Shown one piece after another: positions 1 through 10,829 of a stretch of 64,000 bases of DNA. Positions within the stretch are counted from its first letter, which is position 1, and each line of letters starts with the position of its first letter. The translations under genes and the position numbers were made by a program. The DNA lies in assembly GCA_947579605.1 (NCBI GenBank), contig OX388329.1, forward strand, positions 21,408,299-21,472,298, read 5' to 3'. The stretch comes from Athripsodes cinereus. Taxonomy: Eukaryota; Arthropoda; Insecta; Trichoptera; Leptoceridae. The notes beneath the pieces were generated by a model. It saw only the letters and a program-made list of their open reading frames with translations, was not told the origin of the DNA and did not search any database.

Positions 1-814
1 GTGTTGTGTTTTTGTTTTTTTAATGTTTTGAATGATTTAAATAATTTGAATTGGTGTTTTAATATATCATTTTGTTGGAAATTTTCCAGTGCATAAACTG
101 ATCTCATTATAGTTTGGATACATATAGTGCTGTGAAAATTATTTACGAAAGACTGTGAAGGAGGTGAAAGTTTTACCACAAAATTTTTGTAAAGTGAACG
201 CTTCTTCCAGCGAACCTCGATGTAACATGAGTTTGGTGTCATTGTGTAGAAGAATTAAAGCCGCGTAAATAACCTCGCGAGGACCCTATCTTAAATTCAG
301 CAGTTCTTGAGAAAATTGGTTTTTCCTCATATGAAAATTTCCAAAAATTTTCCGAAAAATAAGTGTTATATATCATTCGAACCGCCATCAAAAGCTGTGC
401 ATAACCTTTTTATTATTTTGTCCATAACTTTGGTATTTAATGAGATATACCAGGTTTATTTTGAAAAAGTACATTTTTATAAAGTGCCACTTTTTGGTAG
501 GTACTTAGGAAAAAACAATTATTACCATTAAACAGTAAATAAAATTCTGCATAATAAAGTTCGCGGTTGTACTTTTCTATCTTATGAAGTTTTAGTGATA
601 AGTGAATAAATAACAATTTATCCATACTAAAAGTAAAAATCTCATTGTTCTACCGCCTAAGCGCAAGATTAATATTGGGTTTCGTGTGTCCTCCACCGTT
701 TAGCACTGTGAATTATTATTCACTTTGAACTACATCTGGAACTTGTTTTTTGAAGTAGAAGTGATCAATATTACTACAACAGTTAATAATAGATAATCAA
801 CCTTTTGCTGAGAG
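1..814 (+). promoter_or_regulatory. 5' leader of the LINE
   Basis: AT-rich sequence upstream of ORF1 with no long ORF of its own; the short ORFs at 307-531 (+) and 437-625 (-) have no recognisable motif. LINE 5' UTRs usually hold an internal promoter, but no specific element could be identified here. The element's 5' terminus is not resolved. Confidence 0.5.
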
Positions 815-1564
815 ATGGCATCCACTAGTAAATCTGATTTACCTACCAAGATGAACTCAAGGAACTATTTCGCTTCTTCAAGTGACTCTATCAAGAAACT
901 AACCAATCTCGTGATGGATCCTAACAGTAAATTCAACAAGGATCAAATAGCTAAAATAATTTCTATAGCAAATGAATTGATGACAAATAATGGGCACGCT
1001 ACTGCATACATGGCTCATATAGAGGGTGAAAATAAATGCATGAAGGATATGTTGGCGACAAGAAGTGAAAACCAATCACCAAAAAATGTAGCGTCTTTGA
1101 TATCCGAGACTATCGATGAAATGGAAGAGCGAAGATTGTGTGAGAAGAATGTGATTATATTCAATATTCCTGAGAGTGACTCCGCTCTGTCATTTAATGG
1201 GATGCAAGAGGATACTGGCGCTGTCGCTGATATATTGAAGGGGATAGATGAGTCCAATAACTTCAAAGTGACGAAGGTATATCGTCTGGGCACAAAGAAA
1301 TCGGAAAGGGTGAGACCAATCAAGGTTGAGTTCTCCGATAGAGAACAGGCTAGACAGGTCGTTTTTAATAGTAGAAAATTATTAACTAGAGGAGTTAAGA
1401 TTAAACACGACCTCACTCAGCGACAAAGAGAAGAGCTTGCGCAACTATGGAAAGAGGTGGATTCCAGGAAGAGCAACGGAGAGATCAACTTGACGGTCCG
1501 GTGGGTTAACTCTAAGCCCAAGATAGTGACTACGCATAACAGATTTCATGATGCAAAAAACTAA
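815..1564 (+). CDS. LINE ORF1 protein, RRM-like RNA-binding
   Basis: A 249-residue ORF starting at an ATG in good context (GAGATGG). Residues 112-120 (NVIIFNIPE), 155-159 (VYRLG) and 167-173 (RPIKVEF), followed by HDLTQRQR at 198-205, match the RRM-like core and following C-terminal domain of LINE ORF1 proteins, which coat the element RNA and act as nucleic-acid chaperones. The roughly 100-residue N-terminus is polar. I see no CCHC zinc knuckles. The ORF ends in GCA AAA AAC TAA. The last bases before the stop form the slippery heptamer A AAA AAC, and ORF2 lies in the -1 frame across this point, so ORF1 may also be made as an ORF1-ORF2 fusion. The role is inferred from motifs, not from a database match. 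Confidence 0.85.
   Translation: MASTSKSDLPTKMNSRNYFASSSDSIKKLTNLVMDPNSKFNKDQIAKIISIANELMTNNGHATAYMAHIEGENKCMKDMLATRSENQSPKNVASLISETIDEMEERRLCEKNVIIFNIPESDSALSFNGMQEDTGAVADILKGIDESNNFKVTKVYRLGTKKSERVRPIKVEFSDREQARQVVFNSRKLLTRGVKIKHDLTQRQREELAQLWKEVDSRKSNGEINLTVRWVNSKPKIVTTHNRFHDAKN
1555..1561 (+). promoter_or_regulatory. Candidate -1 ribosomal frameshift site
   Basis: The heptamer A AAA AAC is in the correct phase for ORF1 (codons GCA-AAA-AAC-TAA) and sits immediately before the ORF1 stop at 1562-1564. A -1 slip places CTA (1561-1563) as the next codon, which is the ORF2 frame. That frame is open from 1552 and stays open to 4479. I do not see an obvious downstream stimulatory stem-loop by eye. 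Confidence 0.6.
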
Positions 1565-4482
1565 CTTCTTCATTACAGTGCTATTATCAAAATATTAGAG
1601 GTGTAAGGACAAAATTAACTGAATTTAAAACTAATTTGTATACTTTGTCTCATAAGATTTTCCTACTGTCTGAAACTTGGTTAGACAAGAATATTAACAC
1701 ATCTGAGCTCGGGTTTGTAAATCATGTTGTATATAGACAGGATAGGAATGAGAAAACTAGCAATAAGGTGAGGGGTGGTGGTGTGCTTGTCGCTGTGAAT
1801 AGTCAATTAAAATCAAGAAAAATAAATATTAACAATAATATACTGGAGCAAATATTTGTCCAGGTGGGCCCCCCTTCTACCGGTGTTATTTTTGGATGCG
1901 TATATATACCTCCTGATGCCGATACTGAGAAATATAAGCAGCATGCTAGGGACGTAGAACTGCTCCGTAATAGATATCCTAAATCCAAAATTGTTATAGT
2001 GGGAGACTACAATTTACCTAATATCAAGTGGTCAGTGGGCGAGGGTGATGGTGGTGAGAGATTCTTTGAGGTTGGATATGATACTGAGAGCCGTAATGCA
2101 AATGACGTTACTGTCTGTTTGAATGAGTGTCCTAAATCTAGAGAAATATTAGACATGATGCATTTTTTGGGTCTGATTCAGATGAATAATGTTTTAAATA
2201 TCAATCAAAGAGTATTGGACTTGGTTTTGATTAGTTGTATTAAGGTGGAGGTTGCACTGTCAGACGAGATGCTGTTACCAGCGGATAAACATCACCCCCC
2301 ATTAAATATAGATGTCATTCCTAATGTTCATTTAAAAAAATCCACCCGTGTTACCAAATCATTTAATTTTCATAAGGCTGACTATGACTCAATTAATCAA
2401 TTTTTACATGCATCTCACTGGTCTTTTCTATTTGATAATGTGGACTTGGATCGTAAGTTGGATATTTTTTATGAGTATATAAATACAGCCATAGAATTAT
2501 TTGTTCCTTCCGTAGCTTTTAAAACTAATAATTTTCCCGTGTGGTTCAATAATGAGTTGAAAACTAAGATTTTCGAGAAAAAAATTTGTCACGCTCAGTA
2601 CAAGAAAACGAGATGTATTGAAGATTACCAAAAATTTTCCGAGCTTAGAAGTGCATGTAAATATGTATCAAGGTGTTGCTATCAGGAATATATTGCTAAG
2701 ATTGAGGGTGAGGTCAGTGATGATGCTAAGGCCTTTTGGAGGTTTACTAAGTCTCAAAGAAAGGAAGATGATCGTATTCCGGATACATTGGTATATAATG
2801 GAATGTGTAGTACTGATGATTCGAAAACGGTAAATTTTTTTGAACAATTTTTTAAAAGTGTTTATGTGACGGATGATAAAACAACTCTTGGTCCTGATGT
2901 ACCACTGTCGGAATCGGTTAATGTAAATGACTGCGTAATAGAATATTCTTTGGTGAGAGATGGACTGGAGAAGCTTAGTATTAAAAAGCCTACAGGACCA
3001 GACGGAATACCAAATGTGTTTTTGAGACAGTGCTCTTCTTCTATATCGTATCCACTGTTTGTCTTATTTAGAGAATCCCTAAGTATGGGCTACTTTCCAG
3101 AACGGTGGAAAGAAAGCTATATTGTTCCCGTATTTAAGAAGGGAGACAAATCTAATGTCAAAAATTATAGGCCTATTAGTATTCTGTCAGCAATACCCAA
3201 ATTTTTTGAATGTGTTGTTTTAAATTGCATCGCTCCTCAACTTGAAAAATTGATTGATCAAGCTCAGCATGGTTTTGTCAGAGGGAGGTCGACTTTAACA
3301 AATTTAATGATATATGAAGATCACCTCATGAAGGCCTTTGCTGAAAAGTCTCAGATAGACTCGGTATACACTGATTTCAGCAAGGCCTTTGACCGCGTCC
3401 CACATAATATTTTGCTGAGTAAGTTGAGGGGACTGGGTGTGGGAGGCAGTTTGCTTGGGTGGGTTTCCAGTTACTTGTGTGAGAGAAGACTTGTGGTTTG
3501 TAAGGATGGGGTGAGGGGCAATGGTTTCATCGCTACAAGTGGGGTCCCACAGGGCAGTCATTTGGGCCCACTTCTGTTCCTTCTCTTTATAAATGATATT
3601 GTTTCAGTGTTTGATGACGTTAACTATCTTCTATTTGCGGACGATCTCAAAATTTATAAACAGGTTAACAATGAAGGTGATTGTCAGATTTTGCAGAGCA
3701 ATTTGGATGGGTTGAGGTCTTGGTGTGAGCGTAATAGGCTTTTTTTGAATATTGATAAGTGTCAGGTCATAACATTTACTAAAAGAAAGAATCCGTTTAT
3801 GTTTGAGTACAGGTTGGGAGATGATGTTTTGGAACGCGTTCATGCTATAAGGGACTTAGGAGTAGTCTTTGACCATCGTTTAACTTTTGTTCCACATATT
3901 GAGGATATTACTTGCAGGGGCATGAAAATGTTGGGATTCGTGTTGAGGGTGGCCAGAGAATTCGTCAGTATACCAGCGATCAAGGCTATGTTTGTGTCCT
4001 TAGTCAGAAGCTTGGTAGAATATAACTCTCCTATATGGTCTCCTCACTACGCAGTCCACTCTAACAATATTGAAAGGATTCAGCATAAGTTTTTGAGGTA
4101 TGTCAACTATATGATGCGCATTCCTATTGAGGAGATTGATTACTCTTACTTGTTGTCCCTTTTAAATTTAAACACATTGTCTGATAGACGAATAATCTCT
4201 GATCTGATTGTGCTATTCAAGATTGTAAGAGGGGAATTAGATTGCCTTGACCTTAACAGTTTAATATCATATCATATTCCAACAAGAGCCACTCGTCAGG
4301 TTGTGACTTTTCATAGTGACGTAGTTGATACTAACTATTTATATAACTCGCCCCTTTATAGGATGCATAGGTTGGGGAATATGTATGGTCATTTGGCGGA
4401 TGTTTTTGCGGATTCCTTATCCGAATACAAATGGAAATTAACAGAAAATTTTAAATCTGCGAGTTTGATGGATTGTGTTTAG
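1561..4482 (+). CDS. LINE ORF2: endonuclease-reverse transcriptase
   Basis: About 973 residues counted from the first codon after the proposed -1 shift. The N-terminal apurinic-like endonuclease shows QNIRG (10-14), SETWL (37-41), GDYNLP (148-153) and ADKHHP (241-246, in place of the usual SDH-P). The reverse transcriptase shows PTGPDGIP, a DFSKAFD block with catalytic D605, GVPQGS (661-666) and FADD (692-695). The C-terminus has the NSPLYRMHRLGN motif typical of the Jockey superfamily. The product nicks the target and primes reverse transcription from it. The first in-frame ATG falls after the GDYNLP motif, so AUG initiation would lose the nuclease; this is the main argument for frameshifting or non-AUG reinitiation. 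No internal stop is present. Confidence 0.93.
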   Translation, partial: LTSSLQCYYQNIRGVRTKLTEFKTNLYTLSHKIFLLSETWLDKNINTSELGFVNHVVYRQDRNEKTSNKVRGGGVLVAVNSQLKSRKININNNILEQIFVQVGPPSTGVIFGCVYIPPDADTEKYKQHARDVELLRNRYPKSKIVIVGDYNLPNIKWSVGEGDGGERFFEVGYDTESRNANDVTVCLNECPKSREILDMMHFLGLIQMNNVLNINQRVLDLVLISCIKVEVALSDEMLLPADKHHPPLNIDVIPNVHLKKSTRVTKSFNFHKADYDSINQFLHASHWSFLFDNVDLDRKLDIFYEYINTAIELFVPSVAFKTNNFPVWFNNELKTKIFEKKICHAQYKKTRCIEDYQKFSELRSACKYVSRCCYQEYIAKIEGEVSDDAKAFWRFTKSQRKEDDRIPDTLVYNGMCSTDDSKTVNFFEQFFKSVYVTDDKTTLGPDVPLSESVNVNDCVIEYSLVRDGLEKLSIKKPTGPDGIPNVFLRQCSSSISYPLFVLFRESLSMGYFPERWKESYIVPVFKKGDKSNVKNYRPISILSAIPKFFECVVLNCIAPQLEKLIDQAQHGFVRGRSTLTNLMIYEDHLMKAFAEKSQIDSVYTDFSKAFDRVPHNILLSKLRGLGVGGSLLGWVSSYLCERRLVVCKDGVRGNGFIATSGVPQGSHLGPLLFLLFINDIVSVFDDVNYLLFADDLKIYKQVNNEGDCQILQSNLDGLRSWCERNRLFLNIDKCQVITFTKRKNPFMFEYRLGDDVLERVHAIRDLGVVFDHRLTFVPHIEDITCRGMKMLGFVLRVAREFVSIPAIKAMFVSLVRSLVEYNSPIWSPHYAVHSNNIERIQHKFLRYVNYMMRIPIEEIDYSYLLSLLNLNTLSDRRIISDLIVLFKIVRGELDCLDLNSLISYHIPTRATRQVVTFHSDVVDTNYLYNSPLYRMHRLGNMYGHLADVFADSLSEYKWKLTENFKSASLMDCV

Positions 4483-4655
4483 TTGCTGGGTTTTGATGTG
4501 TTGTTTTTGCGACGAGATTGTATCTATTGGTGTATTCGGTTTGAGCGAGAGTGAAACAACCCGAAACTATGTATTGTATTGTTACCGACTTGGCCAGGCA
4601 TTCCCTACATGAATAATTAATTGTATTTTGATTTTTTATGATATATATTAAGAAG

Positions 4656-4780
4656 TTTATAATCATTATTATTTTTAAGAGATTTATAATCATTATTATT
4701 TTTAAGAGATTTATAATCATTATTATTTTTAAGAGATTTATAATCATTATTATTTTTAAGAGATTTATAATCATTATTTG
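4656..4780 (+). repeat. 27-bp minisatellite in LINE 3' UTR
   Basis: About 4.6 tandem copies of a 27-bp unit, starting at 4656, 4683, 4710, 4737 and 4764, almost identical. The MIINLLK-repeat ORF on the opposite strand is a by-product of this array. Confidence 0.95.
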
Positions 4781-4860
4781 AAATTATTTGCTAGTACTAC
4801 ATTACAGCTACATTGTTTTTATCACTTGACTGTTTTCTTTTGTTATATTATGTTTGTAAA

Positions 4861-4900
4861 GGCTGGTTCAGCCGTTTATTATTATAAATAAATAAATAAT
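4861..4900 (+). other. LINE 3'-terminal hairpin and AAATA tail
   Basis: GGCTG-GTT-CAGCC forms a perfect 5-bp hairpin (4861-4873), followed by GTTTATTATTAT and an AAATA repeat. The second LINE at the right edge has GGC-GAAA-GCC at the same place, followed by the same GTTTATTAT word. Such structures can be what the reverse transcriptase recognises in the template RNA. Confidence 0.75.
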
Positions 4901-4975
4901 ATTATTTTTATACAGCATTAAAAAGGTGAAAATATGAATGGGAATCATGGCAAAAAATATTAATTAAATAAAAGT

Positions 4976-5407
4976 GTAAGAACTCCGTCGTTGTGAATGA
5001 TCGCGTTTTTATGTCATCTAAAACTGTAAATTAGTAACCGGCGCCATTTAGACGGGAGATCGCGATCCATTTGAGATCTGAAAAATGAGATCCCAAAAAG
5101 ATGGTTGCTTCTAAGGTTTGCCTAAAGCGTCTCTCGATTGGTGGACCTTACATCGTGACAGTGAAAATTGTAGAATTGGTGAATGTTGTCCATGGACACC
5201 GAAAGTAATCACTTAAGCCAGCCTAGAGCCAATTCGTAAGCGTCGGAACACCTTTTTCACTTCTTCCGATTAGATTTTACATAATGTTGCATTGTGTAGA
5301 CATGGTTCTCCAATCGAGGTTTCTGATTGGTTTTGTAAATTAGTATTTTTCTTGTTCATGTTGATTATAAAAGGCGTAAGCCGTATATTTCATGAATAAA
5401 TCAATAA
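4976..5407 (+). mobile_element. Retroposon 3' end with GNRA hairpin
   Basis: The segment ends in GGC-GTAA-GCC (5373-5382), GTATATTTCATG and AATAAATCAATAA. This parallels the GGC-GAAA-GCC tail of the LINE at 62.76 kb. The bases upstream are relatively GC-rich (for example GAGATCGCGATCC) and unlike the flanks, but the 5' limit is uncertain. TATAAAA at 5367 followed by AATAAA near 5395 could alternatively belong to a solo LTR, but no matching ends or target duplication were found. Confidence 0.4.
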
Positions 5408-7025
5408 CACAAGATGATATTATGTTCTCTCCCGAATGTTTCCAAATGCATTGAATTAAATGCAGTAGGTAACACCTAGAATATAATAATACTTAGGTAT
5501 TACACTGAACCATAATATTAATAATATTGGCTTCAAATGAATACTGCTAAATGCAATTTTTGTCGGTATAAATAAAATGATGTGGAGCTCAACGCATCCA
5601 TGCCGTGAATCGAATTCTACCGCACTATCGTTACTGTAACCAAAATAATTGTTAAACCTACTAATACTAATACTAAAAGACGTAAAAGATATAAAAAGTT
5701 ATTACCATCACTCACAATGCCATACTTCACATAATGTAAAATTACTTTAAGTTTTTTATTCATACTTAATATAAAACTATTTGTTGTCAGTTCTGGGATT
5801 TTCATAAAACCATAGTTTTATGTGAAAGCACTAAATATTTTGTTGTAGGTATACCTCATCAACAATTGTTTATAATTCAAATCATTATAAATTCACAAAG
5901 ACAGATCTATTTAGCGTTCCGTTCTCTGCCTACCCCACTTGGAATACGGCTGTAAGGGTATAGTATGTAATTCACAATGCTTTATTATTTAAATATAAAA
6001 TAATTCGTTCAAATGCTGTTGTTGTTTTTATATCATATATAATATTCAAATGAACATATTATCTTCGTTCAAAATATTATTAAATCGACATTTGGTTATA
6101 AATATCCTTATATTCTTATGGACTCCTGATACTTTTCTGTAAACATATTTGGCAAACATTATAAAAAATATTCTTAATTGTTTCAAAATATTCTCAAAGA
6201 AGAAACCTTATAAACCTTATAAGCTAATAATTGTTTATAGAACCACAATGTTATTTACAGAATAAATATTTCTAAAGCTTTATGAAAGTTTTTCAAAGAT
6301 CATAAATGTAGAAATTATTTTATTTCATTCTAATTAAGCTTTTCTTTCGATTTAATTATTTTTTTACATTGAAAAAGTTACTTACTATTTAAAAAAAATG
6401 AATCTGAATTATTCTTAAAAATTAACCAAACCATAGTCTCTCTGGAATAAATACACCAATACCAAAATATTGAGAAAAAAGTAGAAATATAAAAATATGC
6501 AAAGTATTAGGCATAAAAATATTTACAATTTCTTCCCATGTGAAATAAAAATTATTATTTAAACTGTTATAATTAGCCAAACAAATCTTACACGCTTGAT
6601 TAGGTACGCACTTCTACGATTACTTTATCAGGAAATCAGGAATTGATAGGAGTAACTTTAATAAATAATGAGTAGGTAATGCTCCCCATAATCTACTATG
6701 AGTGTATGTATGTAGATATTCTCATATTTTATTTACACAGTATTATTTTTCTATGTATTGAGGTGTTATGCTGATGAATAAACAACACAACGATAATGAC
6801 AAATATTATTTATTCTTATAAAACACATATAAACGTGTGCGTGTATTGTGAGTCTTAAATAACAACAGTTTCTTATTTCACGGTATTGTAATAATTTACC
6901 AGTAATTAAGCATAAGTGTTCATATTTCGTGATATCGGTAGCAAAAACAAAGAACTTCTTTGCAGATTAGCTACATATTTTAAGCCGAATAATATTTTTT
7001 AAATTATTCTTCAGCGCTCACGGGT
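5408..7025. other. AT-rich, no gene recognised
   Basis: No coding region is supported. The only recognisable patch is at about 5917-5970, whose reverse complement contains AAGTGGGGTAGGCAGAG, a word I associate with 3' ends of a lepidopteran retroposon; a related patch lies at 54.24 kb. Confidence 0.5.
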
Positions 7026-7170
7026 TTGCTTGATAGAAACATGCCTCCTCCTTTCATAGTGATTCTGCCTCAAACGGCATTCTACATCAAACCTCTTCAA
7101 AATCGTTGTGAACAAAATAACAATGTCATTTTTGGTCAACTATTATTGGTTATTCTTAAACTTGACTCAA
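7026..7170 (-). pseudogene. Decayed RTE-like LINE tail
   Basis: An old copy of the 3' end seen intact at 59.2 kb. The words AGAAACATGCCTCCTCC and TTTTTGGTCAACTATTATTGG match AGAAACCAGCCTCCTCC and TTTTTGGCCAACTATCATTGG of the young copies, in antisense on the plus strand. The frame is broken. The 79-residue plus-strand ORF here is therefore not a gene. Confidence 0.6.
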
Positions 7171-8439
7171 TGAGAGCAATCTTTTATCCCATATCACAGA
7201 AACTACAAGTTTTGATGTACCTACGTATGAGCAGTCTCATTTGTGACATGTACAAACTACCTTAAATCCAATATGTCTAAGTAATGCTCAATCTCATATA
7301 CCTGTTTCGAAATAAAAATACATATCGATGCTCAACATTACACAAAATAATTATTTCGATTTGTCCGCTGGATAGATACAATGTATTGTGGTGACAATGT
7401 ATTCATACATTATTTACTTTAGTGGTTGCATATAATCAGGAGTGAAGCACAATTAACTAACAACAAGATGTTCGCGGAGTTCTGGGCGTATCCTTCTCTT
7501 TTCCTTATTTTTTGGGTATGCGTACGGCATCAATATAAGATATGTAATATATTATCTTTGATGTTTTACATTTTAATCTCATGAGAGAAATAAAGATATT
7601 TCAACAATTTAATCTCATGAAGAGGGCAATCTATGTGTTCATCAAATATGTAAAGCTCAACCACTGGCTAATTCAATTGTGAGAGTTGCTGTGGTACTAT
7701 AAATATGTAGATAATACATCTATATAATAATAATAGTAATGTTATTTTACAAAATAAATAATTTCTTATTCATTATTATTATTATTGGATCACTTATATT
7801 GCGCTGTTTTTGTAATGAAATCACCTCAAGAGCGCATTTACAATATTATTTGTCACTTTAATTTGGTAGTGGTTATAATACCGTCTATTTTACGTGTATT
7901 AAAAAAATGCTGCATCTAGAACGGATATCAAATCCCATCAATGATGCGGATGATGATTCCGAATAATTGAGATTTGGCGCCGTCTTTAGATCACCTCAAA
8001 GTCGATGGTGTATGGCGCAGTTTTATATTTTCTCCCGAAACTGGTGACATGTTGATTGTCTCTTAGAAGTAAGTAGAATAGCATATCAAATCGATCTTCT
8101 TCTATCTATCTGCACGTTAATGACATATCTCACAAGTTGTAAGTGTCCTTGTTCTTATCTTGTCAAAAAATGAAACATCCAGGATGGATGGCGTACCTCA
8201 CCGCTGAATCTAAAATGCTAAATCCAAGACTTTACGATAAAATTATGCAAGATTTACTTACTACTACTTACTTCAGAATATTTGTGTGCCTGGAAGAGGT
8301 GTGAACTTGGACAGGTTTGTTACAGGATGGTTATGTGAATTGGGAAGGGAAGTATGTGAGAGGTTGTTATTAATTCAGGTATCGCAGTGATAAGAAGGTC
8401 AAGAAAGTTAGAAAGAGAAAGAGGGAGATGGATGGATGG

Positions 8440-8813
8440 AGATAGTGTGAGAAACTGGCTTCATTGTCATTCTTATACATTTTTTTAAAAAAAAATCTTG
8501 TTTTTTGTTGTTTTTATTATTGTTTCCTTATTTTTAGTTGTTTTTTTTATTGTTTTCTTATTTTTTCTTGTTTTTATTATTGCTATTTTTGTTTTGGTGG
8601 TTTACAATAACTGACTAAAGTTATTAAGAACAACATAATTATGTACATATATACTGCCTCAGAACAGACTCAAGTCTAGTGAGGCAGTAAATTCCATTTT
8701 GTATAATTGTTCAAGGAATTTTTTTTTAAGATATAAAATAATGTTTAATTAGTAAGATTTTATAGTAGTAAGTTTTTTGTTATTGTTATATTTATGGAAA
8801 TAAATAAATAAAA
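8440..8813 (+). mobile_element. LINE 3' UTR with hairpin and AAATA tail
   Basis: A noncoding retroposon 3' end. ACTGCCTC (8653-8660) pairs with GAGGCAGT (8681-8688), with an inner stem AGACT/AGTCT, followed by about 110 bases and an AAATAAATAAATAA tail. A second copy is at 24.68 kb. The limits on the 5' side are uncertain; the T-rich stretch from 8480 may belong to it. Confidence 0.55.
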
Positions 8814-9814
8814 ATATGTGATGTTTTATGGATAATTCTTTCTTACAGAATACCCAAAAACTTACAAAAAAGTAGAAGACCTGTTCTTTTCTCGGACGTC
8901 TATGGATCTAAATAATATGCAGATAAACAATATATATTCTGAGTAAAGTTTTCAGTATATTTGATTTTTTTTCTAAAATAAAATATAAAATATATTTAAA
9001 TACTGTGAAATATTGTTTACTTATCCAATTTTATGCTAAAAGATCGGAATATACCTAATATTAGCCTTTATGTGTACCTATGTATGCATATATGTGTATA
9101 TGCCAACGACGCCAGCGATCACCATGTAATGAAGTTTATAAATAATACAGCTAAAAAGGTACACAGTATTATGAAGATTTAAAATCATTACGATGTTTAT
9201 AGAAAGTATTTTTTATTGATGTGCCATGTTACATAAGTGTTGCAAGTTGTGCATTCACGCGTGACATTATATCTTGTAAATAACAAATAATATAAATAAG
9301 TATCTAATTATTGTCGGAATATTTGATTCGTAAAACGAGTATCCTTTATTGTTTGTTTATTTTTTAATAATACGTGTCAAATATTCCAATTCTAAAATTC
9401 TCATACTTATATATATATACATAGTGCAAAGCTTAACAAATATTTTTCTCTAAACCAAAGTATTTTGTCACGTATGGTAACATTTGCATATTATGGGTGC
9501 ACAGTGACGAACCAGGATCGACATCAAGATAATTATGCCCACTTTTTAAAATGATTGAAATATCAATACACTATCCATATATATATTTATCATTATATGC
9601 AATATGTTTTCGTCATTAAAGCCTAGAATAGAAACGAAATTTGCAGCATGAACTTCTGGCTGAGAATTTGAGATAAATATGAGAAATGGAAAATGGAGTG
9701 AATCAATGTGCCTAAATAAAACATTAATTTGCAGAGGACGTATTACGTACCAGCACTTGAGATACGAGAAGGGCTACTAAATATGATTTCTATTACTACT
9801 GCTACTATTTTACT
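8814..9814. other. AT-rich, no gene recognised
   Basis: Apart from a short piece of the CACGGCATATCC repeat near 8850-8900, nothing could be assigned. Confidence 0.5.
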
Positions 9815-10035
9815 ATCACGGCATATCCAACAAGTGAGGTAGCCAGCAGATCAACTGTTTGTTGTAAACATACAAGCTGTCCTCACCACGCCAAGAAAAT
9901 AAAGACATTCAGGATAGGTGATAAATCTCTTCGCTGACTTTTAATATGTAAAATGACTAATTTTTTTTAATACCTGCCTTTTACAAGACACTCAAAAACT
10001 AACGGAAAAGAGTGGTAGACCGAGTCTTTGCCGGA
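9815..10035 (-). repeat. Dispersed repeat (CACGGCATATCC family), copy A
   Basis: A copy of a roughly 230-bp interspersed repeat. On the plus strand it begins with an ACT-rich stretch, CACGGCATATCC, a GGTAGCCAGCAGATCA block, a GACATTCAGGAT block and ends with CCTGCCTTTTACAAGACACTC. In the sense orientation (minus) the ACT-rich stretch is a TAG-repeat tail, so it looks like the 3' end of a retroposon. The most complete copy is at 53.57 kb. Confidence 0.65.
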
Positions 10036-10094
10036 TGCTTTACAGAATATGTAAATACATTTTCTGATTAACATATTTAATCTATTATACTTTC

Positions 10095-10195
10095 TTGATC
10101 CTGTCTGAGTCATGTTTTGAAAATGACTGATGATAGCCAAAAAAGCACTTATATTTATTCAAAGGACAATATTTCCGACGGCCTGCAAGTGCTCC
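10095..10195 (+). pseudogene. Decayed RTE-like LINE fragment
   Basis: CATGTTTTGAAAATGACTGATGATAGCC with GACGGCCTG downstream parallels the GHVLRMPNDSW...RRPGRP coding segment of the intact RTE tail at 59.2 kb. It carries many substitutions and lies next to a SINE in the opposite orientation. Confidence 0.5.
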
Positions 10196-10199
10196 TATC

Positions 10200-10420
10200 A
10201 TATATAATGAACAATTTATACAAATCGGGCTAGTGTCAAACAAATATAAAAGCTTGTACAAACACGATGGTACATATATACAATGTACCAAACACTTATA
10301 TAAATGTAACATCCAGCCCCAAGACAATTTGATATAGTGCTTTTTCATTTGGCAATTGAATCTGGTACCTCGTGACTCAAAGGCAAAAGCGTTACCCCTG
10401 CGCCATACCAGCTGCCAAAA
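10200..10420 (-). mobile_element. tRNA-derived SINE (SINE-2), with head
   Basis: Read on the minus strand, TGGCGCAGGGG (10395-10405) fits the RNA polymerase III A box and AGATTCAATTG (10363-10373) is a weakened B box, at tRNA-like spacing. The body following contains CAAATTGTCTTGG, GTGTTTGGTACATTGTATA and GACACTAGC. A second, headless copy with the same body order is at 38.05-38.19 kb. The 114-residue minus-strand ORF across it is an accident. Confidence 0.6.
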
Positions 10421-10829
10421 AAAAGACAATAAATGAGAGTGAATTAATAAATTGTTAACACTTAAAGTTCTCTTATTTCCTTTTATGCTATCCTAGTAAC
10501 TTCATCCATGCACAGACATGAATTGAATTTTCACATTTGCAGAAACGCATTTGTACGCATGCTCGATATAGCAAAATAACATAATATTAATATGCATACA
10601 TAGAGTATTCGTACATCATGTACGGTATTCGTTTTATACACATATGTAAACTTATGCTTTCCTAGTGTCTTGATGTTAAATTTTGTCAGAGCTCTTCCGA
10701 ACCTATTTAAAATATTGCTATACATATATAGAAATTATTTTCAATAATAAAATATTTATAATAGTTGCATTTAATAAAATTTAACCAATTTTCTGCAATG
10801 ATTACTCATACTTGAAATTCAGCCGGAAA

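Larger units (their letters stand above)
1..4900 (+). mobile_element. Near-complete Jockey/CR1-like LINE
   Basis: A non-LTR retrotransposon in sense orientation. It has a leader of at least 814 bases, ORF1 (815-1564), ORF2 (to 4482), a 3' UTR of about 400 bases and an AAATA-type tail ending near 4900. Both ORFs are uninterrupted, so the copy is probably young. The 5' end may lie at or before the window start, so no target-site duplication could be paired. The 3' UTR holds a 27-bp minisatellite and a perfect hairpin just before the tail. The clade (Jockey superfamily or CR1-like) is inferred from the RT and C-terminal motifs; a tree would be needed to settle it. Confidence 0.9.

Noticed and set aside
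4451..4774. 107-codon minus ORF with MIINLLK repeats
   Set aside because: A product of the 27-bp minisatellite antisense to the LINE 3' UTR.
4976..5407. Solo LTR (TATAAAA plus AATAAA)
   Set aside because: No TG...CA ends with a target duplication were found, and the end resembles the LINE tail at 62.76 kb.
10085..10429. 114-codon minus ORF
   Set aside because: It runs through a decayed RTE fragment and a SINE of opposite origin.
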